NCBI GenBank assembly: GCA_964345475.1
Contig: CAYFQW010000017.1
Span: forward strand, 1 to 21,859
Length of the DNA: 21,859 bases
DNA from: WRIS01 sp964345475
GTDB lineage: Bacteria > Actinomycetota > Coriobacteriia > Coriobacteriales > Eggerthellaceae
Direction: 5' to 3'
Of the stretch, positions 16,311-21,859 are shown one piece after another (positions within the stretch are counted from its first letter, which is position 1; every line of letters begins with the position of its first letter). The notes beneath the pieces are model-generated. The model made no database searches and had not been told where the DNA came from. It saw only the letters and a list, made by a program, of their open reading frames with translations. The position numbers and the translations under genes were made by a program.

Positions 16311-16524
16311 ATAAGTACTTACTCCAAACTTTTGAACGCACACGCTACCCGACTTAGCCAAATCTGACAGGGCATAGTTTTATCTAGCATGGCCTGGTCT
16401 GGCCTTGATTCGCTATATGCAGAACCTCGATCAACGACAGCTTAGCAACATTATAGGGCTTTCTCCATACTCTTACAGCATTTTCAACTTATTAAAACCT
16501 CATACATTGATCATATCCCGTGTT

Positions 16525-16734
16525 CTATACGAGTCTTTTTCAAGAGTTTTATGTGATAATGTCCTTGTCTATTGTATCTNNNNNNNNNNNNNNNNNNNNN
16601 NNNNNNNNNNNNNNNNNNNNNNNNNNNNNNNNNNNNNNNNNNNNNNNNNNNNNNNNNNNNNNNNNNNNNNNNNNNNNNNCTATACGAGTCTTTTTCAAGA
16701 GTTTTATGTGATAATGTCCTTGTCTATTGTATCT
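16525..16734. other. Assembly gap (100 N, 16580-16679) with identical 55-bp flanks
   Basis: Bases 16525-16579 and 16680-16734 are identical over 55 nt, the same length as at the first gap, which indicates an unmerged contig overlap. Removing 155 nt leaves an ordinary divergent intergenic region of about 285 nt between the VWA gene and the HerA-like gene. Confidence 0.95.
16707..16715 (+). promoter_or_regulatory. Candidate extended -10 promoter of the HerA-like gene
   Basis: TGTGATAAT fits the extended -10 form TGnTATAAT with one mismatch and lies about 35 nt before the start codon. It falls inside the duplicated 55-bp flank, so a second copy appears at 16552-16560. No good -35 is present, as is common for extended -10 promoters. 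Confidence 0.35.
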
Positions 16735-16749
16735 GCAAGGAGGCGCTTC

Positions 16750-18318
16750 ATGTATTTGCAAGAAGAGAACGTAATCTGGGTTGGTCAAGATACCGGTACG
16801 GGTGAAAAGGAAGGACAGGTACTTCTCAGGCTCGAGAGGGTGAACCGGCACGGCATTATTACCGGAGCTACCGGTACGGGAAAAACCACCACAATGAAAA
16901 CGCTTGCGGAAGGCCTCTCAGACGCAGGGGTTCCTGTCTTTCTCTGTGATATCAAAGGCGATGTTAGCGGCATGTGCGTACCCGGTGAGCCAGGGTCATG
17001 GGTAGAAAAGAGCGTGGCCTCATTACATATAGAGGATTGGAGCTATGACTCATACCCCGTTCAATTCTGGGATGTGTTTGCAAGAAACGGTATTGCCGTG
17101 CGAACTGCCGTATCGAATATGGGGCCTGACCTTTTGAGCCGCCTCTTAAACCTAAATGACGTCCAGACACAGGTGCTCACGGTACTATTCAAAATTGCAG
17201 ATGATAAGGGCTGGCTTCTTGTTGATATCAAAGATCTTAAGGCGATGCTTCAATATGCTGGCAACAACTCAAAAGAATACAGCTTGGCGTACGGAAACCT
17301 TGCGCCACAAAGCATTGCTGCGATACAGCGATCGCTCGTACGCCTTGAAAGCATCGGGGGCGATATATTCTTCGGTGAGCCAGACCTCGACATCAATGAC
17401 TGGATGACCTTTGACGAAAAGGGACGGGGTACTATTAATATTCTTTCTAGCGTCGAGCTCGTCAAGAATCCCCTGCTCTACTCAACTTTCCTTCTTTGGA
17501 TGCTTTCTGATTTGTACGAGAAACTCCCCGAGGTCGGAGATGTGCGTAAACCAAAGATTGCTTTTTTCTTTGACGAGGCCCATCTGCTCTTTAGCGATAC
17601 CCCGAAGGCCTTGCTCCAAAAAATAGAACAGGTCGCCCGCTTAATCCGTTCGAAAGGTGTCGGTATTTTCTTTGTCTCTCAATCTCCAAGCGACATCCCC
17701 GATACGGTTCTCGCCCAGCTCGGCAATAAGTTTCAGCATGCCTTGAGGGCTTACACTCCCAGCGAACAAAGAGCGGTAAAAGCCGCAGCCATGAGCTTCA
17801 GGGCTAACGAGGCTTTCGATACAGCTCAGGTGATTAGCGAATTGGGCATCGGAGAAGCGCTCGTTTCCGTTCTCGATGCAGGCGGTACACCAAGCATCGT
17901 GCAACGTGCACGCATCCTGCCTATTCGAAGCTTCGATGGCATGGCTTCGGACGAACGTATTCAAAAAAGTATCTTGGAATCTGCGTTTCACGCTAAATAC
18001 GCTACAGCAATCGACAGGGAATCTGCCTACGAAGTTCTTACGGAACAGGCCGAGGAGGACAGTCGCGAAGAAGAGCAGAGGCGACAAAACGAACTCGAGG
18101 AGAAAGAACGTAAGCGTCAAGGCGAACTCGAGGAGAAAGAGCGTAAGCGGCAGGATGCGCTAGACGAGAAAGAGGCTGAACGTAAGCGTAAGAAAGACGA
18201 ACGCGAAGCAGAGAAGACAAAAAACGCCATCGGTAAGTTTGCATCGAATACAGCGAACACTATCGGGCGAGAAGTGGCCAAAGGTCTCGTGCGAGGGTTG
18301 TTTGGAACGAGAAAGTAA
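16750..18318 (+). CDS. HerA-like ATPase (DUF853 / helicase HerA C-terminal-like protein)
   Basis: The start ATG 16750 has a strong SD, AAGGAGG (16737-16743), 6 nt upstream; the open frame upstream runs through the N gap and is not coding. The 522-aa product has Walker A GATGTGKTTT (39-48), Walker B FFFDEAH (272-278), a conserved FFVSQSPSDIPDTV and the HerA-family arrangement GITG...CDIKGD. The family consists of FtsK-HerA-type hexameric ATPases; DUF853 members are widespread, and their role (often suggested in DNA translocation) is not settled. The C-terminus (about 433-490) is a highly charged coiled coil built of 11-residue repeats, ending in a basic amphipathic segment. It is transcribed alone and followed by a strong hairpin. 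Confidence 0.9.
   Translation: MYLQEENVIWVGQDTGTGEKEGQVLLRLERVNRHGIITGATGTGKTTTMKTLAEGLSDAGVPVFLCDIKGDVSGMCVPGEPGSWVEKSVASLHIEDWSYDSYPVQFWDVFARNGIAVRTAVSNMGPDLLSRLLNLNDVQTQVLTVLFKIADDKGWLLVDIKDLKAMLQYAGNNSKEYSLAYGNLAPQSIAAIQRSLVRLESIGGDIFFGEPDLDINDWMTFDEKGRGTINILSSVELVKNPLLYSTFLLWMLSDLYEKLPEVGDVRKPKIAFFFDEAHLLFSDTPKALLQKIEQVARLIRSKGVGIFFVSQSPSDIPDTVLAQLGNKFQHALRAYTPSEQRAVKAAAMSFRANEAFDTAQVISELGIGEALVSVLDAGGTPSIVQRARILPIRSFDGMASDERIQKSILESAFHAKYATAIDRESAYEVLTEQAEEDSREEEQRRQNELEEKERKRQGELEEKERKRQDALDEKEAERKRKKDEREAEKTKNAIGKFASNTANTIGREVAKGLVRGLFGTRK
18088..18186 (+). repeat. 33-bp tandem repeats encoding 11-residue coiled-coil units
   Basis: Three in-frame copies at 18088, 18121 and 18154 encode NELEEKERKRQ, GELEEKERKRQ and the diverged DALDEKEAERK. 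The first two are nearly identical at the DNA level. The period of 11 residues equals three heptad-compatible turns of a right-handed or straight coil. Confidence 0.85.
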
Positions 18319-18322
18319 AGTT

Positions 18323-18362
18323 TTCCTAGGAGCTCATGCTCCTAGGAAGCATCATTGTTTTT
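18323..18362 (+). terminator. Hairpin terminator of the HerA-like gene
   Basis: TTCCTAGGAGC (18323-18333) and GCTCCTAGGAA (18338-18348) form a perfect 11-bp stem with a TCAT loop, followed after 9 nt by a five-T run (18358-18362). The T run is a little distant for a textbook site. It lies between convergent stops (18318 and 18361) and may stop transcription from both sides. Confidence 0.6.
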
Positions 18363-19353
18363 AAAGCAGGCTTGCGCGCATATCTTCGTCGCTCATGTTC
18401 AAGAGATACGAGGGTGGCACGTCAAGGGCCGTGCAGCAACCTGTCTTCCCTTCTTGAACTAAACGATAGCAAGCGCGGGCATATGCCACCAGAACACTCC
18501 CTGTAAATTCAGGGTTTGAAGCGAGTTGCAGGCGATACTCAATAAGTTGTGCATGCTCTTCATTTAAGCCCGTCTTGCCACTTCTGAGAACCATACCACC
18601 GTGAGGAAGCTCACTGTGGTCGCGCTTCATTTCTTCTTCGCTTATGAACACCACCTCAGTTTCGTACTCATCGAAGTAGTCGGGCATTGAGCATATATCC
18701 TTTTCGATGCGCCCTTTGTCTGCACCTTTATCTGCGACCACATATGCAAGGCGCGTATGCTTTTGACTTGTGCTCAACTCCGGCATTTCTCCTGCACGAA
18801 CGGCTGCTAAAGATGCTTCAACCGGAATAGTGTACTGGCGCCCATCAAGCACGCCTTCGACTCTTCGCAAGGCGTTGGAATGGCCCTGGCTGACCCCTTT
18901 TCCCCAAAAACTGTAATCTTTGCCAGAGGGAAGCATGGCTTTGGCCATAAGGCGGTTGACGGAAAACAGGCCAGGATCCCAACCGGCTGAGATTAGGGCG
19001 AGGTTCGAACCAGCTTTTGCTTCCTTGTCTACGCGGGCAAAATGCTCGGGTATTTTTGCGTGGGTATCAAAACTGTCTACCATGCTGAACTCCCGAGCAA
19101 TCATGGGGCTCAGCTGAGGAAGATCCGATACACTGCTACCGCATAAAATCACGAGATCTATCTCGTCTTTCATTTTCCATAGAGAGTCGAAATGATATAC
19201 AGGCGTTTCCTCGCATCCCGGCTGAACCTGGGAAGGGTCACGGCGCGTAAAAAGAGCGCGCAGTTGCATATCATCGTTTTGCTGTAGAGCAGCCTCCACA
19301 CCTTTCCCAAGGTTCCCATACCCTACTAGCCCAATTCTTATATGCTCGCTCAT
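18361..19353 (-). CDS. ddh: meso-Diaminopimelate D-dehydrogenase
   Basis: The protein catalyses NADP-dependent reductive amination of tetrahydrodipicolinate to meso-diaminopimelate, a one-step branch to lysine and peptidoglycan precursor. The N-terminal Rossmann motif GYGNLGKG (10-17) is followed by LFTRRDPS, a typical NADP-contact region. LCGSSVSDLPQ, SFDTHAKIPEH, SAGWDPGLFSVNR, WGKGVSQGHSNALRR and LDGRQYTIP then follow in the order of the Ddh family. Starting at ATG 19353, with GGTGGAG just upstream, the protein is 330 aa, the normal size. The longer frame to 19401 adds 16 residues before the Rossmann motif and is not favoured. It appears to be a single gene. Confidence 0.92.
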   Translation of the reverse strand: MSEHIRIGLVGYGNLGKGVEAALQQNDDMQLRALFTRRDPSQVQPGCEETPVYHFDSLWKMKDEIDLVILCGSSVSDLPQLSPMIAREFSMVDSFDTHAKIPEHFARVDKEAKAGSNLALISAGWDPGLFSVNRLMAKAMLPSGKDYSFWGKGVSQGHSNALRRVEGVLDGRQYTIPVEASLAAVRAGEMPELSTSQKHTRLAYVVADKGADKGRIEKDICSMPDYFDEYETEVVFISEEEMKRDHSELPHGGMVLRSGKTGLNEEHAQLIEYRLQLASNPEFTGSVLVAYARACYRLVQEGKTGCCTALDVPPSYLLNMSDEDMRASLL

Positions 19354-19467
19354 AGCTCCACCTTCTCTTTCTCCTGCAGGTCGGCAAAATTGATCTGCCA
19401 TCCGGCAAACGTGTATCTTCAGGAAAGCCTTTCCCTCACGCTTGACTATATAAGTGTAAACAAAGAG

Positions 19468-19774
19468 CTAAGGCTTACCCTCTCGTGACCGGTTTGCCAC
19501 ACAAAAAATATGGCTCTTCGATGCCTGGATGATCGGATTCAGGCCTTCGAGTATGGCATTGGTGCAGCGATGGTCGAAGTAGTTGGGTATTTCTTCCCAG
19601 TTCAGCCTCAGGGTCTTTGCCACTCCCTTCATGGCCTCAAGGTTCGAATGCATGATCCAGCTTACCAGGCGGTCGAGTTTTTCGGCGGCCTCTGCCCTCG
19701 GCAAGAGTCCATTCCGGCCCCAGGCTCATCGACTTTTCGAGCAGTGCGGCAAGCATGGCAGCGCTTTGATCCAT
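19468..19774 (-). pseudogene. ISL3-family transposase C-terminal remnant
   Basis: The minus-strand frame ending at 19468 contains KTLRLNWEEIPNYFDHRC, then TNAILEGLNPIIQASK, which matches the C-terminal part of ISL3-type DDE transposases (YF..R.TN...EG.N..IQ..K). The usual arginine/glycine-rich continuation (RARGFRN) is replaced by an unrelated end. Upstream, ATG 19774 with GGGAGG 7 nt away opens a different frame (LAALLEKSMSL...TLAEG) that would join the first by one indel near 19695-19705. The N-terminal and catalytic parts are missing, and no terminal inverted repeats were recognised. It is a decayed fragment in the 550-nt space between ddh and rlmH. Confidence 0.6.
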
Positions 19775-19902
19775 GGTAAAACCTCCCAGAAGGCATGTCC
19801 GCTCGAAGTCATAATGATACCGCCGGGATGTTGAGGTCGTAGAGTTGACAAGGTCAATAGATTGAATTACCCACTAGAAACGGCGGAGAGCCAAAAATAT
19901 CA

Positions 19903-20373
19903 CTACTTATGGTAGGGCTCGCCCCGTGCTATCTTGAAGGATCTATACACCTGCTCAAGCAGTACCACACGGGCAAGATTGTGGGGAAGGGTGATTTCTC
20001 CAAAAGAGAGGGTCTCATCTGCTCGTGCTTTGACTTTGTCAGCAACCCCGCTTGACCCTCCGAGTATGAACACAATGGCGCTGTCGCCTGAAAGCCCCCA
20101 GCTGCTTATCTTCTTCGAAAACATATCGCTCGAGTACTGTTTGCCTTCCGATGCTAACAATACTACCCGAGACCTTTGGGGTATAGCAGCTAAAATCGAA
20201 AGCGCTTCTTTCTCACAGGCGGCCTGTACACCGCCAGCCTTGGCTGGATCTATGTCAATCAGCTCTTTCACCTCAACGCGTGCATAAGCGCCTAGCCTCT
20301 TGAGATACTCTTCACAGGCCTCTTTCCAGAAACGCTCTTTCAGTTTTCCAACTGCAATGATGGTGATTTTCAT
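19903..20373 (-). CDS. rlmH: 23S rRNA (pseudouridine1915-N3)-methyltransferase RlmH
   Basis: A SPOUT-fold methyltransferase that methylates pseudouridine 1915 of 23S rRNA in helix 69 using SAM. The 156-aa length is normal. It starts MKITIIAVGKLKE, has the SAM-binding knot segment FILGGSSG (about 103-109), and ends LPHNLARVVLLEQVYRS..., terminating EPYHK as usual for the family. Its ATG overlaps the stop of the upstream LuxR regulator by 4 nt (ATGA, 20373-20370), so its translation is probably coupled to that gene. Confidence 0.97.
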   Translation of the reverse strand: MKITIIAVGKLKERFWKEACEEYLKRLGAYARVEVKELIDIDPAKAGGVQAACEKEALSILAAIPQRSRVVLLASEGKQYSSDMFSKKISSWGLSGDSAIVFILGGSSGVADKVKARADETLSFGEITLPHNLARVVLLEQVYRSFKIARGEPYHK

Positions 20374-21793
20374 TCTGTGTTGACCAAATCTATAAGCTCC
20401 GACCGCGAGTGGATGTCTAGTTTTCTATAAATGCTCTTCACGTACGACTTGACCGTGTTTTCGGAAACATAGAGTTTCTCAGAAACAGCAGGAATCGTAA
20501 AGCCTTGTGCCAAAAATACAAACACCTCAGACTCGCGAGGGGTGAATTGGTGCTGCTCGGCCAATGAGGCACAGCGTTGCTCAAGACTTGGATGCATGCT
20601 GGTAGGCGGAGCTTCTCCTTTCTCTTCCCCTTCCTCTTCTTTTCCTTTAAAACTCTTGTCCTTAAAAAGAAAGAGTGCTGCCATGAAGAGAATATATACC
20701 GCCACCAGTGCAAAGGCAGTCAGCCGTATTCCTCCCCTTTCGAGCGTTGCTGCGTTGAAATAGCCCAGCAAGGTACCAGCTAACTGAGCTGCATTAGTGC
20801 ACGCGTACGCAAGTGCAAACAGAAGCAACGAGGACAAGCCTGTATCGGCGCTCGTCTCCGAAAGCATACACCAAAGCATAATGCCGGCAACCAGAACGCC
20901 TAAGTGGGCAAAAGCGTTGACGATTCCTCCTGCAGCATTCCAAATAATGGGAAGCAGCAAAAATCCTGCCGCAGAAAGAGGAATGGCAACAACGAACATT
21001 TTTCCGAAATCGAGCGGTTTGCTCATAATGAGCGCGGGTAAAAGCAAGAATGCGATAGCTACGGCTGTCGCTGTCAGCGAGGTAAATTGAAAAGACTCCA
21101 GGGGAAGCTCTTGCTGTCCTGATATTTGAAGCATAAGGCCCGCAACAAAAGCGAGAATAGATGTTCCGAGAACAGGGCTCCCAATGTGTCTAAAGGTTCC
21201 TTGAAGCAGAGGTTTTGAGAACTCCCATTCTGTCAGCTCGCGTGAGCCCAGCGATTTTTGCACAAAAATTACGGAGAGGGTAAACAGCAATACTGCGAGA
21301 GGAAGTGCAAAGAAAGCGGGTAAAAGCGTCACGACAAAATAAATCAAAAGACTAACGGCGTGGCTGGCAACCACAAATAAATATACCGATGGCAGGCTTA
21401 AAGTCCGTGAAAAACGAGCCCATAGAAGGAGGAGCAGGCCATCGCCAATCCCTAAAAACGCACCACTTAAGGCCAGCCAAGGAGTAATTTGTTCAATGTC
21501 AAGGATGCCTGAAAAGTTGAAGAGCATGGCCAAAACTAAAAAGCCCATACCTGCAAAGGCAAGAGAAAGCAATCCCAATACGTGCTTGCCGAACTTAAGG
21601 ATCTGCCTGAAAAAACAGGCGGCCAATATCAAAACAATAAGGCGAGATGCAAGTGTTCCAATTAAAAATATTGCGCCGCTTCCAAAATCGATCTCTCCAG
21701 AAGAAGAGATGACGGTCATCGAATGAAAAACCATGAAGCTTACCGTAATGTAGAGGCTATAGCCGCCGTACCATAGAAGATTAATATTTTCAT
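20370..21793 (-). pseudogene. Membrane-anchored LuxR-family transcriptional regulator, start region apparently frameshifted
   Basis: From the first ATG in frame (21734) the product is 454 aa. It has about 11 hydrophobic segments, a KGKEEEGEEKGE linker, then a complete LuxR HTH (FTPRESEVFVFLAQGF, SEKLYVSENTVKSYVKSIY). The frame is open for 32 codons above that ATG and reads NINLLWYGGYSLYITVSFM, which looks like transmembrane helix 1, but no start codon occurs before TAG 21833. ATG 21793 is one base out of phase; an extra A in the four-A run (plus-strand T run 21787-21790) would give MKNINLLWYGG and 474 aa, almost the size of the first LuxR gene. Either the start is lost, or translation begins at 21734 within helix 1. 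If 21734 is used, the protein may still be functional. The stop overlaps rlmH. Confidence 0.75.
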
Positions 21794-21859
21794 TGTTCTT
21801 TATTGAGGCTTCGCCAGTTTCTGTGGGTGCCTAACCCCTTCCAGGAAGGGAGATTGGCA

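Noticed and set aside
16278..16340. 12-bp direct repeat CTTTTGAACGCA, 51 nt apart
   Set aside because: It is probably chance; it lies partly upstream of the preferred VWA start and shows no other duplication.
16405..16749. N-terminal extension of the HerA-like protein
   Set aside because: It reads through the N gap and the duplicated flank. The AAGGAGG-ATG at 16750 is the clear start.
1..21859. CRISPR array, prophage or toxin-antitoxin system
   Set aside because: I saw no regularly spaced repeats, phage structural genes or small paired toxin-antitoxin frames.

Overview
The window looks like a chromosomal segment of a Coriobacteriia bacterium, most likely family Eggerthellaceae. The indications are two membrane-anchored LuxR regulators with a multi-pass N-terminal half, Tat-type lipoproteins, a ferric-reductase-like membrane protein and a meso-diaminopimelate dehydrogenase. 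Base composition looks near 50% GC by eye, which would suit a Cryptobacterium-like member, but the genus is inference. The sequence is a scaffold: both 100-N gaps are flanked by identical 55-bp ends, so adjoining contigs almost certainly overlap.

Layout. 1-3.4 kb: a frameshifted membrane LuxR regulator, a NusG-domain-II protein (EetA-like), tRNA-Ser(UGA) and a ferric-reductase-like membrane protein. 3.5-7.25 kb: an eroded iron/metal-chelate uptake locus with a frameshifted Crp/Fnr regulator, an ABC ATPase lacking its N-terminal third at a 39-nt hairpin, a DUF4213/DUF364 protein interrupted by a gap, and a substrate-binding lipoprotein with an in-frame stop. No permease is present. 7.3-9.4 kb, minus strand: citrate synthase and a GNAT acetyltransferase. 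9.8-14.0 kb, plus strand: an ApbE flavin transferase, a 710-aa fusion of an EetB-like ECF S-component with two ABC ATPases, and an EcfT/FmnA-like subunit. 14.0-16.3 kb, minus strand: a secreted VWA-domain protein anchored by C-terminal membrane segments. 16.7-18.3 kb: a HerA-like (DUF853) ATPase. 18.4-21.8 kb, minus strand: diaminopimelate dehydrogenase, an ISL3-type transposase remnant, rlmH, and a second membrane LuxR regulator overlapping rlmH by 4 nt.

The most interesting system is the 9.8-14.0 kb cassette. ApbE covalently attaches FMN to extracytosolic proteins. In Listeria, the S-like EetB and T-like FmnA work with EcfA/EcfA' to export flavin for this reaction. Here the S, A and A' functions are on one polypeptide, with T coupled by a TAATG overlap and ApbE just upstream, suggesting a compact flavin export and flavinylation module. 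The EetA-like protein and the heme-type membrane protein at 1.5-3.4 kb fit the same cell-envelope electron-transfer theme, but no flavinylated target is visible in the window.

Several genes are broken by small lesions. Both LuxR regulators and the Crp regulator each appear to lack one base in a short homopolymer, and the binding protein has one stop codon. The metabolic and translation genes (gltA, ddh, rlmH, ecf) are intact. Whether this is real decay, phase switching or consensus error cannot be decided from the sequence alone.
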